Source of the DNA: Heligmosomoides polygyrus polygyrus
Lineage: Eukaryota > Nematoda > Chromadorea > Rhabditida > Heligmosomidae
Assembly (NCBI GenBank): GCA_947396885.1
Contig: OX377205.1
Location: 62,344,969-62,408,968, forward strand
Length of the DNA stretch: 64,000 nucleotides
Direction: 5' to 3'
Part shown: piece after piece, positions 22,464-34,054 of the stretch
Layout of the letters: each line of letters opens with the position of its first letter
Numbering within the stretch: position 1 is the first letter of the stretch
Notes under the pieces: generated by a model
Databases searched by the model: none
Seen by the model: the letters and a program-made list of their open reading frames with translations, nothing else
Told to the model about the DNA's origin: nothing
Program-made: the position numbers and the translations under genes

Positions 22464-22590
22464 AAGACATGTGTGCCATCTGATTCCCTCCCTCTGGCGG
22501 CTTGGCCTAATCCTCCTTCCTCTGATCGCTTACTCTTGAGGAAGCAGATTTTACCGATCCCGGACTTTCTGAATGATTGTCTTAAAGAAG
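22464..22590 (+). CDS. Host gene exon, unrecognised protein (exon 1 of 2 seen)
   Basis: The exon lies between an acceptor-like CAGTGTAG, which is also an in-frame stop and so fixes the boundary, and a donor GTACAC. It encodes KTCVPSDSLPLAAWPNPPSS, then a stretch ending LPIPDFLNDCLKE, and closes in phase 1. The next exon opens with exactly the two bases needed. The two conserved Cys and Pro-rich stretch suggest an extracellular protein, but no family was recognised. Further exons must lie upstream. A LINE interrupted by a mariner begins about 700 bp downstream. Confidence 0.55.
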
Positions 22591-22799
22591 GTACACCATA
22601 TTCGGCCACACCTTCATTGGAATTGAGCTTGAGCACCTTAAGCTGAGTGGATTTTCAGTACGTAAGAAGTGCATGCTCAACATCAAGAGCGCACGCTTTG
22701 GACCGATGAGACCATGGGGATGTTGTGGAGCCAATCCAACAGCTCTGCTATAGAAGAGAATTAAGTAAATCATTTGCTATACCTTTGTTTTCTTTCCAG

Positions 22800-22899
22800 G
22801 CAAGTCGTTCTGCCATAATGCCGAATGTGTCTTCGCCGACAAGTGCAATGGAGCTGAAAAGAAATTCGTTTGCCTGCCGATCGACTTTCGATTCATCAC
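22800..22899 (+). CDS. Host gene exon, Cys-rich (exon 2 of 2 seen)
   Basis: A strong acceptor (TTTTCTTTCCAG) and a strong donor (CACGTAAGA) bound an exon whose phase continues from 22590. It reads KSFCHNAECVFADKCNGAEK, then KFVCLPIDFRFI, and ends in phase 2. The spacing C-x4-C-x5-C-x8-C looks like a small disulphide-rich extracellular module. I could not name the domain. The following exon was not found before the LINE/mariner insertions. Confidence 0.65.
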
Positions 22900-23559
22900 G
22901 TAAGATTTAAAGGAAGAACTGTAGTTCTTTTCCAATGTTTCACGCCTGATCAAAATGATGCAACTGTGCTAAAAACCTCGCTAGAAAGCGCTGCAGACAT
23001 GGACGGATCTGATTCGAGTTTCTTTCCCGATAGTTAATTAACAGATTACTATTGGACTACTTCGGGAGTTATGAAATATGGCATTCTTCACAGTGCCATG
23101 CCCAATCTTACCATCAGTTATGAAAGTATCGCAGCTCAGGGTCAGGAAGTCTGCCTTCCCTTGTGAGTTGTGGTTTAGTGCTGGGTCCTATCCAGGAAGG
23201 AAACCACCGAGTCACCTCTCTTCCCCCTTGATGTCCAATATAATAATAACAACCAAGTTTGAGGCAAGAGTAAGCTGAAGCCGTTAGGCGAAGCCTTCCG
23301 GAGACGATGACATGAACAAGGAGCACGGGGCTGATTCCTTGCAACTCCGCACCCAAATAAGTACTGAAAGATCTGGGTATCGACCCTTCCTGGAACAATA
23401 CGAAGGTAGTGGCATCTTGTTCGACAATCAGACTGAGAAATTGTGAGAGGCCGGTCTCAGCTTATGTCGACAGAGCTTACGAGAAATTTAGACATTGGTC
23501 GTATATCATTAGTCTCAGCTGCGTGGAACTATAACATAACTGGTTTAAGCGCTCACGAT

Positions 23560-23860
23560 AACTAGAACTGAACTATTTCTTGTATCTCTCTGGTGAACCT
23601 TCTTTGAATTTCTCGATCTTCCATATATATTGCGCTTGTGAAGGAGGCCACAATAGTGCGGTACTCGAGAATTGGCCCAATATAGGTTTCAAAAGGTTTG
23701 AGGAGAATTCTCATGGTTCGCGTTTTGAAGGTCGTAGTATAAAGTAAGACTTGCATATGCTAAACCAACGATCTTCTCAACGTGTTCACCATAGGAAAGT
23801 CTGTCACTGTATTTAACACCAGGATCTAACACTGTTTTCGAAATAGGTAACAATTAGGTT
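23560..23860 (-). pseudogene. CR1-like LINE RT, C-terminal piece
   Basis: Minus-strand frames contain PFETYIGPILEYRTIVASF and then REIQRRFTREIQEI. This is the thumb/connection motif (Y-x-x-x-x-P-x-L-E-Y ... Q-R-x-F-T-R) of jockey/CR1-type RTs. It is the distal part of the LINE whose proximal RT lies at 25590-25800, and a mariner sits between them. Confidence 0.6.
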
Positions 23861-23979
23861 GTATGGAATGTTCTCAGCGTTCTGAGCGCATCAATTTGAA
23901 CTACTCATTACTTTCTCATCAAATCTTGTTGGATTTAGTTGAAATAAATACCGCTCAAATCACCACTTTGGCCAACGGC

Positions 23980-24975
23980 CACCAGTCGCCTTACTCCATC
24001 AGCGAAAAAAAAATTAGGTGGTGGAGATTCAACAAATTCCACGGAAGTTGTTTCGGCTGGCCCTGATTGGTGAAGGTTTTACCAGGGAGAACCTTTTGAA
24101 AGTTCTTGAAAAGGAGGTAATCGGTTTGTGAGAGGTCCGGAGAATATGCGAGTAAGGCAGAACTTCATCCCTTAAATCGTTCAATTTTCGAATAGTGACT
24201 TGTGAAACGTGTGTAGCGGGCGTCATCGTGCAAAGGAATCGCGCCTCTTCTGTTGACCAATGCCGACCGAAGTTTACGCAATTGTCGATTTCAGTAGGAC
24301 TCTGCTGCGATCGTTTGGCCTGGTGCCGAAAAGTTGTAATGGATCACACCAGCCGCCGACCACACACATACAGACCATTAACTTTTTTTTTTGGCGGAGG
24401 TTCGCCTTTGGAAAATGCCTAGATGATTCGTCGGCGTCCAACGACTGTACGTAACGTTTCCTGCTATCATTTCCACTCTTTTCCACTTTTCTTTTTCACT
24501 TTTTTCAGAATCCACTTTTCATCACAAGTGATGATTCGATCCAAAGATGGGTCAATTTTATTGCGTAAAAGTATGGAAGAACAAATTTCGAAACGTGACA
24601 ATTTTGACCGCACACTCAACCCGGCACCAACTTTTCGAGCTCTTTCACCTTCACAATACGTTTCAAAGCATCCGGAACAGCAGTTTTGCTGACGTCTAGC
24701 TCTTCCGCGATCCCGCGAACTGTTTAGGATGGATCAGCTTTCAGCTTTCCTTCAACTCGCCGTCCAGAGTTGCTCTAGGTCGACCGCTACGGGGGGGGGG
24801 GGGGGGGGGTAATCTTCGAGGCTGAAGTCACTGGTCCGAAATTTATTGAACCACTGGTGCACGGTGCTTTCTCCAACCCACACTCGATTGATTTGTCTAG
24901 CTGTCTCAGCTGTGGATGGTCCCAGTGTTTGAGGTTAAGGTCAAACATCGTTTGAAATTGCTCCTTCGACATCCT
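23980..24975 (-). pseudogene. mariner-type transposase, interrupted
   Basis: The minus strand starts MSKEQFQTMFDLNLKHW (from 24972). It proceeds through HTH-like segments and a first catalytic Asp in DRIITCDEKWI (about 24530). The second Asp region reads D-A-R followed by disrupted sequence (about 24225), and the third is SPDLSQTDY (about 24150). This D...D34D layout is that of mariner transposases, the catalysts of cut-and-paste transposition. A run of 19 G at 24791-24809 and several frameshifts inactivate it. It lies within a CR1-like LINE of the same orientation. Confidence 0.75.
24791..24809. repeat. 19-base G homopolymer inside mariner
   Basis: A pure G run replaces part of the linker between the HTH domains and the catalytic domain of the transposase and shifts the frame. 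A comparable C run at 42001-42016 disrupts an RTE fragment. Either could be an assembly or polymerase-slippage artefact. Confidence 0.9.
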
Positions 24976-25589
24976 TCAACAAGCCCTCCAAGAACAGGGA
25001 TATGAAACAACGTTGAAACATAAATTATTTAGTCAGATAGAGCAAAAAATTCTGCACAGAACTTAGCAGTAGTGCGCAACGCAAGTTGAATTTTTACTTG
25101 ATAATAGACGAATGAAAAGTTGTTACGAAGAAGCTGAAAATCTTCCGGGTAGCCTAATAATACCTCCAATGTAAAAGCTATGATCAGGAGGTTATCTTCT
25201 ACTGATGCATATTACTGACGCCTTTCGAGAGAGATGTCGAACTGCCATTGCACCACTGACCAGCTTTTTGATGCGTCAGCGTCAATCGTGTGCATAAATA
25301 TAAAAGTGGACGCCTTGAGCAAGTCACATTGGCAGGCCATTTATGTAAAGAAAAGACATCAAGGGGGAGGGGAGGTGTCATAGGGGACACTGCTGACAGT
25401 GGGATAGAGCGTTGACAACGCGCATTCAACCAGAACCCTTTGGCTATGCCAGGTTAAAAATGGTTGGAGGAAATACAGCCGCTTAACCCACACGCTTGAA
25501 GTTCTATGAAAGAAGAGAGTAGCAGTCAAAAGACTTGGTGTAATCTACAGCCAACGTAAGATAACCATTTGCATCTAAAATTTTATTCT

Positions 25590-25800
25590 ATGTGGAAACA
25601 GTGGAAACGAGAGCTTTTCTGCAGAAAGCCATGCTGACTTTTAGTGATTAGCTTACTACTTTTAAGGCAGTCATACAGCTGCTACCAAATAAACCTTTCG
25701 AGGACTTTGCTTGTAAAACATATCAGGCAGATCGGTCTATAGTTCCGTTTGCATCCGTTTTTAGCTGCAATACTTCACCGTGAAGGAAAAACCTGTTAAG
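25590..25800 (-). pseudogene. CR1-like LINE RT, proximal piece
   Basis: The minus strand reads NYRPICLICFTSKVLERFIW, a stop, then QLYDCLKSSKLITKSQHGFL. This is the N-Y-R-P-I...S-K-x-x-E-R...Q-x-G-F block at the start of jockey/CR1-type RT domains. A further in-phase segment resembles the LDYTKAFD region after a frameshift near 25570. No endonuclease was recognised upstream. Confidence 0.6.
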
Positions 25801-26359
25801 TAAACAGTAGCGTAAGTAACAAAGTTAAGCCTGTGTCAGTGCTGCCTTTTTACAGAAATATGTAGTGTACGCCATTAGGAGATGTTGAGCCATGTGGAAA
25901 GGAATTAAATGTTCTTCGTTGTTGGCGGTGATGTCCTTTTCTCCTCTGGTGCCACCGGAAACTACTCGCTTTGTGAGCTAATCCAAGCACGGACACTCGA
26001 ATGCAGGAAACAGGCCCGTGTGACAGGCTGGAAGACCCATGTCACATCACATGGTGCATGATGAGTCATGTTTTTCGAGATTGCGCTGCGGCGTGTGCGG
26101 CAGCCGACGCGCACTCGCCGAGCCCGGCGAGTGTGGAAAGTATGCGATGGTCCCTGATGGGAGGACGGCATCGGGCGGCGATGTCAATTGAGCTAGACCA
26201 AAAGTCCCGTAACGTAAGCAGTATTCGCGTGGCAATGCTGAGTGAAGAATCAAGTGGTGGCGAATGAAAGAGAGGGAAGCAGCACTGATTTCTCGCGGTT
26301 ACCGACAGACTGTCGATGAAACTTGGTAGAGAGCAACCGACGCGATAAGCCAATCTGCA

Positions 26360-27690
26360 AGGTTGGAACTCTGCACTTCGAAACATGGACGACGCAAAGT
26401 CGAGGACCACACATGGCTGTGGAAGGACGATCTGAAATCGAAGGTTCGAGAGAAGAAGTCGCTGTATCATGTGTTTCTCGGCGAAAAACAGCCGACAACT
26501 GGAAGAAGTATCAGGTGGCGAAGAAGGCTGCCAAGAAAATCGTCGCTGTTGCGAAAGCCACTCATTATGGTCATGCATACCGAAAGCTCGAATCGCGCGA
26601 TGGTGAGCGGTATTTGTACCTACTTGTTAAGACCCGCCATCGCCAAACCCAGAATATTGACAGACCGCAAAAAAGCGCTGAAGCGATGGCGTGATTACTT
26701 TGAGGAAATTTCCACTATGGAATTTCCTCACCCGGCCATCCTTACTGTGGGTTCTGTCCACGGTTCCGTTAACAAGGCCACCGTGGAGGAAACAAAAGCG
26801 GCTCTGAAGAAGATGAAGCCATGCAAGGCGACAGGGCCGGATGATCTGGCAGCTGATGTTTGGAAGTCAAAGCTCTGGTATCCTGCTGAGTGGTTGGCTG
26901 AGTTACTCAACCAGGTAGTAAAGGAGAAGAAAGTACCGGAGTGTTGGCACAACAGTACGACGATTCCGACTTGGAAGAAGAAGGGCAGTCCTGCAGACTG
27001 CTTCAATTACCATCCGATTCGCTTGCTTTCGCACAGTACGAAGATCTTCGAGCGGATCCTCGACAGACGAATTCGTGAAATCGTCAAGCTCTCCGACAAT
27101 CAGTGCGGTTTTGTGTCTGGTTGTGGGACCATTGATGCTATACACGCCGCCCGCCTCCTGGTGAAGAAGCATCGCGAGAAACAGAATCCGGTGCATATAG
27201 CCTTTCTCGACTTGGAGAAGGCCTTCGACCGCGTGCCACATGAGGTTATATGGTACGCCTTGCGACAACACAGCATATCTGAGGAACCTATAGAGTGGGT
27301 GCGGATCAGGGGTGTGCGTTTAATGATTAACGATTTACCGATTTGCCGGCATTTTTCGTTAAAAAGGCATTTTTCGTTCGGTGCCATTCGACGGCCCTTC
27401 GTAGTCGCGCCGATAGTGGACAGGATGCGCGAAGCTCGTGTGCAATGGTGCGGCCACGTTCTGCATGGGAAAAAAGACAGCGTCCGAAAGATAAGCATTG
27501 AGTTGGAAGTGTCAGGAAAGCGGCCTAGAGGACACCCGAAGCAGCGTTGGTCGGGCACGTTACACATGGACATGAAAGTAACTGGCGTCCACCCTGATCA
27601 AGCGCAGGATCGGGAAAAGTGGCGTCACGACACCAGAAGAGCGGCCCCCGACGACGCGGGACAAACCTGAAGAAGAAGAAGAAGATCACG
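26360..27690 (+). pseudogene. RTE-type LINE, reverse transcriptase lacking its active site
   Basis: A 435-codon open frame (26363-27670) encodes the linker and N-terminal RT: KKMKPCKATGPDDLAADVWK, HSTKIFERILDRRI, QCGFVSGCGTIDAIHA and PVHIAFLDLEKAFDRVPHEV. It then jumps at WVRI into about 90 bp of filler containing GCATTTTTCGTT twice. It resumes at RMREARVQWCGHVL and GKRPRGHPKQRWSGT, the C-terminal region of RTE RTs. The YADD catalytic block and thumb are gone, so it cannot be an active RT, although the frame stays open. The endonuclease is missing upstream. The end is a (GAA)n tail at about 27670-27685. Confidence 0.8.
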
Positions 27691-27767
27691 AGTTTGTTGT
27701 TAATATCCATATTGTTTAGTTTGGCTTCAGTGAACGGGTCAGAGGTCTCACAGCAATTATAGACAGA

Positions 27768-29450
27768 TCAGACGTTCAGCGGCCTAACGGCCGCCAAACG
27801 TCTGGTTGGGGGCTTCGCCCCAAATCCCAAGAATAGAACAACTCCAATCTTCCTCATTTCTTCTTTAAGCCTCCTTACTTTATTAATCGTAAGTTAAAAA
27901 AACGGTTTTACTATACAGGTTAGTGCAGCGTGATATGGCAGGACAGAATCTTCACTGCTCCTATGAAGCCTATCCACTCTCTACCTCATGTACGCGATTT
28001 ATTCATCGAAGTGCCCTTTCTCTACGTGGTGAGAAACAGATCACGAGAGTCCCAATTGAGATTCCCAAGTGCTTAATCTGCAGATCATGATTAAAATCAA
28101 TCGGTATTGGTCGACAGGTTGACACCGTTTACTGTCCGACGGTGATAATACTTCTCTGAATCTCATAGTCACTCTCTCGCTACCTCTTTCCCCCTCTCCG
28201 CTAATACTTCCTTACTTATGGGCTGGCAAAGAAACGGAGTGAGAATCAAGCACGCACGTGTGACACCGAGTCCCGACACAAGTGCCACGACTTCTGTGAC
28301 CCGTCTTCGGAAACCCGAGTTATACTGGACGATATTGAGGGAAATTACTGTCCCCTCCCCCCCTTATTCCCCCTCCACCCTCTAGTGGTCTCCCTTAGGT
28401 GATCCCCTCTTCACTGGTGACCCTCCTACTGGTATTACTAACTCCCTACGCAAGTTGATTTTCAGCACGTCTTCTGAGTCCGGACGCACGTTTAACGACA
28501 TTTTCAGCAGACTTCTGAATCCTAACGCACCTTTAACGACATCTAGGGCACGTCTTCTGAATCCTGACGCACGTTGAACACCGTCTAGGGCACGTCTTCT
28601 GGATCCCTTCGCAAGTTGGATGACGTCTTCAGCACGTTTTCTAAATCCTGACGCACGTTGAACACCGTCTAGGGGCCTACTTCTTACGATTAGACATTTT
28701 ATCCGGACCGTCCATTAACGCCATTGGTTTATACTGCGCAGTACTTCTGCCTTCAGGTAGCTCCTCCGCAACTGTTGTCATGCCCAACAGCTTGCGTTTC
28801 CGGATATCGTTGACACACCTTCCGAATATGGACGTCAGGTTTCCACTCACTCGTTTCTTCTTACTGGATCTAATTGCTGGTCCGCTTTTACTGGTCTTCT
28901 TCCCCCGCCCCCTTCCCTCCCACTTTCCTAGTCCCAACTCCTTGTCCACTTCCTTGCTTCCACTATTCACCCCCTTACTGGTCTCTTCTTGCTGGTTTCC
29001 CCGCTCTGGTCCCCCCACCAGGTTGTTCCTTTCCCTTCCCCCTAAGTGGCCCTCCCATGCACACGGCACACATCGGTGACACGTATTCGTAATCAGGACG
29101 CTCAGAAACGCGCGCAATTATCGCTGTGTCAAGCAGGAAGCTGCGCTTCCTCGGCTGCAGCAGCATCCCATGTTGAATTCTGAATCGGCCGCTCATTCTA
29201 CGACAATGGTGTCACCTTTTCTGACTCCAAACACTTGTTGCGCGACGTTGAGGACCCGTCTTCGGGATCCAGACGCTCAGAAACGCGCGTAGATGCTGCT
29301 GCTTCAAGCAGCAGGAGGCTGCGCTCCTCGGCCTCAGCTGCATCCCACGTTGAAAAACAAATTTTGTCCGCACTGGATTCGATTTGGCGTATCTCACGCA
29401 GGTTTCTAACGATACGCCTCATGGGCAGCTATCTCAATTATATAGTGGTA
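27768..29450 (+). mobile_element. HINE/Helentron-like element, copy C
   Basis: It begins with the palindrome CAGACGTTCAGCGGCC...GGCCGCCAAACGTCTG and a GGGGGCTTCGCCCC hairpin. It then carries a pyrimidine-rich minisatellite, 42-bp repeats (28460-28680) and a module homologous to 12940-14190. It ends TCAATTATATAGTGGTAGAT. It is about half the length of copy B because its repeat arrays are shorter. No protein-coding sequence was recognised. Confidence 0.5.
28460..28680. repeat. 42-bp minisatellite, copy C
   Basis: Five units of CACGTCTTCTGAATCCTGAC followed by GCACGTTGAACACCGTCTAG, related to the arrays at 140-530 and 12260-12680. Confidence 0.8.
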
Positions 29451-29959
29451 GATAGTGCGATTTGAAAAGGAGCGACAAATTTGGCTTTCTCTACCTCAGT
29501 TTTACATGCCTCACCATTAAAATTTTTAGCAAGTCAGTTTTGCTGTTCACCAATGCGGTCTTTATTCAGCTGTTCATCAATGCGTAAAACGTTCGGAGCT
29601 CCGAGAAAAAGCTGTTTCTTCACTTTTTATTCTTACTAATGCCAACACGCGCGTTCGTTTCCTACAAAAAGGATAGTATTTAAGGCAGCCAGTTTTGAAA
29701 TGAGCCCGAAACAATCGATTCACCTTTGCAGCCAACATACGAATTTTCGCGCGATAGCGAATGAAGTTGTTTTTCGGAGTATAGTTGTTATTTAGGCCAC
29801 TGCAGTGCTCTAAACGTGTTATATTTCATAACATTCGTCCGCCGTTGAGCAGTTTTATTTTAGCTCGCGCAGTAGATTTTTAGAGACCTCCTACAATTGG
29901 CAGGGTAATCGCCACACGAGAGGTCTAAATGTTAGGATTCTGCAGTTTGGAAGCTAACA

Positions 29960-30052
29960 ATGGTTACAAAACAGAAAGAAATGGCTCAGCGGTTGAAGGA
30001 GGAGAGAGATGAAAGAGCTCGCAAGCTGCGTCTTATATATACGTTATTGGTG
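29960..30052 (+). CDS. Possible host exon, charged coiled coil
   Basis: A frame open from a CTGCAG acceptor-like site (29940-29945) encodes MVTKQKEMAQRLKEERDERA and continues with basic helical residues to a donor-like GTGAGA at 30053. The composition is coding-like, but no second exon with matching phase was found. A retroelement remnant is equally possible. Confidence 0.22.
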
Positions 30053-30425
30053 AGAACTAGATCGAGTATATTGCAGCCCAAGACTAGCATTATAATGGCA
30101 CTGATTGCTTCAAGAAAAGAGCTGATGTCAAAGGACTACGATGAAGCGTGACTATGTTTACTGGGAGTGGTCAGAGATAATATAGAGAATCATGCGCTGG
30201 CAGTATGGAGGAAAAACTTCTGCGAGAATGAGGTGGTGAGACATAGTTCTCTTTACATAAATACGCCACCTCCAATAATGTGCCCTGGTCTGTCACACCA
30301 GTATATTGCATGCTCAAAAATGGGGATCAGATAGAGTCGCTTATGAGTCAACATAAATAATGTATGGTATGGTAGAATAATATTACTTAATATAATGAAT
30401 AGGATAACGACAAAGGCTAAAATAA

Positions 30426-30655
30426 GGCGTCACTCAATCCCTTTTAGGATGGGCCGCGGATTCCAATTCTATGGGATGTCGTGGAGGCGAATTTGGCTCT
30501 CGGTCGCCAGCCGATGAACAGGCCAGCGCTTTATCCTTGCCAGACAAACCTGTTACCAATTCGCCGTCTCCGGGGGTGGAAGGCTTGGTTGGCCTGGACA
30601 AGAAATCCGAACGAGGAACCTGGTATCGGGTGCACAGCTACACGCGCCCTTAATA
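30426..30655 (-). mobile_element. tRNA-derived SINE, second copy
   Basis: Homologous to the SINE at 16695-16980 in reverse orientation. It shares the body (TATCCTTGCCAGACAAACCT in this orientation), the B-box region near 30620 and the GTCACTCAATCCC 3' segment near 30430. Its (TTTATCC)n tail has been lost and no clear target-site duplication was found. Confidence 0.75.
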
Positions 30656-30689
30656 TAGCATATAATATGTAATGTCCCCTGTATCACCT

Positions 30690-32840
30690 GTGGTCCCGTT
30701 GATCATCGACTTGCTCGAGCAAGCACCAACAGCGTCTCCTTTCGTCCCTGTCGCGTGCCAAAGTGCTCCAATGGGTCCTCCTCACTCAAGGTGCACGAAG
30801 AGCGTCATATCGGTCGTTCGGGGCCAACACGAAGGAGTCCAATCAACGCGTTCGTGGGCGTCCTGGTGTTCTCTTGACATCCTGCGGAATCCAGTCGCTA
30901 ACGGCTCTCGTCCAGTGAGTGACCGCGAAGCGCATTACGTGGCCGGCCCACCTAATTTTCGACAACTTGTCCCACGCGACAGCGTCTCTGATCTTCGAAC
31001 GTCGGCGAGGCTCGGAACTCCGGAGGCCTTCTCTCACTTGCGTGAGTCGTGTCACTCCGAGCATCGTCCTCTCGATTCCACGCTGCGCGACGCTGATCGC
31101 GTGTTCATCCTGCTTTCGCATAGCCCAGGTATCTGAGGCGTATGTTAGGGCAGGAAGAACGGTAGAGTCGAATAGGTGGGCACGGAGTCGGACGTTCTTC
31201 GTCTTCTTCGCGACTTCTTCGACGCTCTTGAAAGCTCCCCAAGCCGCTCGTTTCCTCCTGCTCAGCTCTGGCGCTAGGTCGTTGGCCATATTGACTTCGC
31301 GACCCAGATACACGTAGCTAGAGCATTCGGAGACCACTGTTCCGTTGAGCGAGAATAGGACATCAGAAACTTGTCCGTTCCTCATGAACATCGTCTTTGT
31401 AAATTCAGCTACAGTCCAACGTTCCCACATACACGATAGAAGTCGGCAAGCATTCGCTTCGCCTGGCTGATGCTCGGTGTTATGAGAACGATGTCGTCAA
31501 CATGTCAGATGTCGGATGTCGAAGATGGTGCAGTTGCCGGCGGTCGACTTTGCCTGTCATGTCTTCCATTTCTAGTTCGCGTATGACGTTTTCGAGGGTG
31601 GCGCTGAAGCGATTCGGGTATATCCCCTTGTCGAACCCCTCTCTTCAAGTTAACAATGACGTCGTTGTGGAATGGAAAATCTTGGTCGTGAATCCACAGT
31701 ACATTAAAGTCCTTGGTCTCCAAGACCTTCTCCATGGTCCTTCTGGAAGAGGTGACGGTTCCGTCTTGGCGTCGAAGAGCTGTCATCTTGGTCTTGAAGT
31801 TGGCGAATTTCGGCGGGCATTGCGGATGCTCAAACCTGCCTTTGCAGCTTCAGCCAACACTTCCACTCTTCTCTCTTTAAGATCTTCCTTTGTCGCCTCT
31901 CTGCGTAGCTTCGCAAGCTCGGACGTCAGTTGGTAGTTGCCTGAGGTCGTGCTAGTCCACGCTGGCGTATCTGCTCAAGGGTTTCCGGAGACAGGCGTCT
32001 CTTGGTGGTCTTCAAGCTCTCGGCTCCCTTAGCACTTTCGTGGAGATGGTGCACGAAGCAGTCGTACTCCTCGTCGACGTTGTCCATGACGGCATCTTCC
32101 CAAAGGCCGGCAAGAGAGGTGTAGAGGTCCCAGTTGATGGTCGTTCTGGGATTCCTCTTCTTGAACTTTGCTGCCTTCTCTCCTTGACACGAAAAGCGGA
32201 ACATCGCGCAAAGGAGGCGGTGGTCCGATCCCGTGTAGAACTTGGGGGCAACGGAAATGTCGGTCAGGCAATACTTGCAGTTGAAGATGATGTGGCCGAT
32301 CTCGTTGTAGAACTGGCCACCGGGGGATTCCCAGGTCCATCATAGGGAGAGAGGCTTCTGGAACTGAGTTTCCATGGATGGTCTTGGTCGACATGAAAAA
32401 CTCAGACATGTTGGGGCATACGCGACGAACACAGTCAGAGCTGGCGCGGAGCCACATCGCTTCAGTCGCAGACCTCCGATTCGGCTTGTCAGAGGCTCGT
32501 ACGAATCGATGTTCATGGCCAAGTGCGTGTTGACGAGGACACCAACGCCGCCTACTCCCCTGCTGTCGCATGTTCCGAGGAATAGTTTTTCTCCGGAGTC
32601 GTAGGCTTGTAGTGAGTGATGTCTTCACGTCTCGGTTAGTCCGATGACGTCGTACTTGATCTTCCTGGCTTGCATCATCAGGTCCTCGACGGATGCTTCC
32701 AATGCAAGCGTGCGGGCATTGTAAGTACATATCGTCATCCTTGTCCTTCTCAATTCGCGCAGCCTAGTTAGGCCCTGAGATTTTAGCAGCCTCTCCGTAC
32801 TCGTAATTCCCATCGTTGCAGAAGTGGGGCTCTTTCGGGG
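30690..32840 (-). pseudogene. RTE-type LINE with endonuclease and RT, internally deleted
   Basis: The minus strand begins with an endonuclease start (RMTICTYNARTLALEASVED, then YDVIGLTET). Further endonuclease pieces follow in shifted frames to about 32030 and a linker to about 31920. RT is represented by DGTVTSSRRTMEKVLE, a jump past the fingers and palm, an HVDDIVLITPSISQA palm box (about 31495-31450), and the C-terminal frame 31430-30843 (SECSSYVYLGREVNMANDLA, LRAHLFDSTVLPALTYASDT, KRTPGRPRTR). Deletion of most of the palm and several frameshifts make it non-functional. A truncated relative lies at 41860-42790. Confidence 0.75.
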
Positions 32841-34054
32841 TCAGGGGAATGAGGCCGTTTAGTGCTGCTGTGTTTGACTTCCATACAACACGGGTAGCTA
32901 GTCAGGCTCCGTCGTGCGGGCGAAGATCTCCGGGCAGCCAGCCAGACTGCCCGAAGGGACGGGGCGAGACTTAAGGCGGCCTCGAATCGCCTTACATGTA
33001 CTCCCAGTCTACCGAGTGCAAGCTTTTGGCCGGCCTGACACAGTTACAATCCGCACAGGCGCGAAGTCATCCATGCACACTGTGGATGATCATGCCGCTC
33101 ACATGCACAACAAGAGCGTCGACTCGACACAGCAGGAGCAAAGAGTCCATCCTCTGCATCCCACCGGCGTTTCTGGGCAGTTCACGGTCGCATTTGGTTC
33201 TCGTTTCATTCCTCTATTCACCATCCGGAGACGCGCCACGTGGCCCTGCGTCAAACGGTCCGAGATCCCTCTTAACAAGAGAACCCAAAGGCTCTCTAAG
33301 GAGGGAGATCAGTGGATATATAATATTTAAAAAATGTATTATATGTAATAAATGTAACGTAATTTAATAAACAATAAAAATTTAATATAACGATCGAAAA
33401 TGCTAAAAGAGATATCATTCTCAAGTCAAAATGAACACTCTAAAACCAAACTGGACAATTTTCAAGCCAAATTGGACACCCTTATAGACATTCTTCACGC
33501 TTTTGAAATCAAAGTGAACATCTTCCAAATCAAAACAAGCTTTTACTGAAGTAAACAGGAATGCTCCAACACGGTTAAAGTAATTTTTTGCTTAACGAAA
33601 TCAGGTACAACTTTCCTTAAAATTCTTCAAACCCAACTGCTTCAATATGTGAATGCATGAATATTCTTAAGAAAACAATGAATTAAATTTGGTTTTAACG
33701 TTTTAAAACGCATGGAATAAGCAAGTTTAAAAGTACATGTCACGCAATGCACTCGACTAGATCACCGCGGTTTTTTATCGCTAGTAAAAATTCGGTTTGC
33801 ACAGAGTAACACAGGTGTAATTGGTACAACAAAAATAGCTATAGAAAGTCACACGCCCACACACCCCTGTTATAGGTAAGCTGCATTTCCAATGTTAAAC
33901 AATAAAAAATCGCAACGCCCTTGTTAGCTGCGTGGCGCGTACAGGAGACGAAGCAATTCTCATACTTCGTGCTTGCTCAGCAGAATTTTGATTGAAACTG
34001 GTTATACACAAGGTTCAAGATAATCTTCGGAAGAAGGAAGTCCCGTTTTTGCAG
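32841..34054. other. Mostly unassigned DNA
   Basis: 32841-33300 may belong to the RTE 5' region. 33300-33400 is AT-rich. 33410-33545 holds diverged repeats of a CAAATTGGACA-type motif, shared with the foldback element at 37390-38150. The remainder is AT-rich and contains no recognised gene. Confidence 0.4.

Noticed and set aside
23114..23398. 94-codon minus-strand frame near a possible SINE-like segment
   Set aside because: No A/B-box spacing, no target duplication and no homology to the SINE at 16695 could be shown.
25195..25260. tRNA-like stretch on the minus strand (GTGGTGCAATGGCAGTTCGA)
   Set aside because: An A-box-like segment is visible, but no acceptor stem, anticodon arm or B box at the right spacing could be paired.
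28677..29196. Open frames at the HINE-like copy C
   Set aside because: They lie across repeat modules shared with 12940-14190, where the same phases are not conserved.
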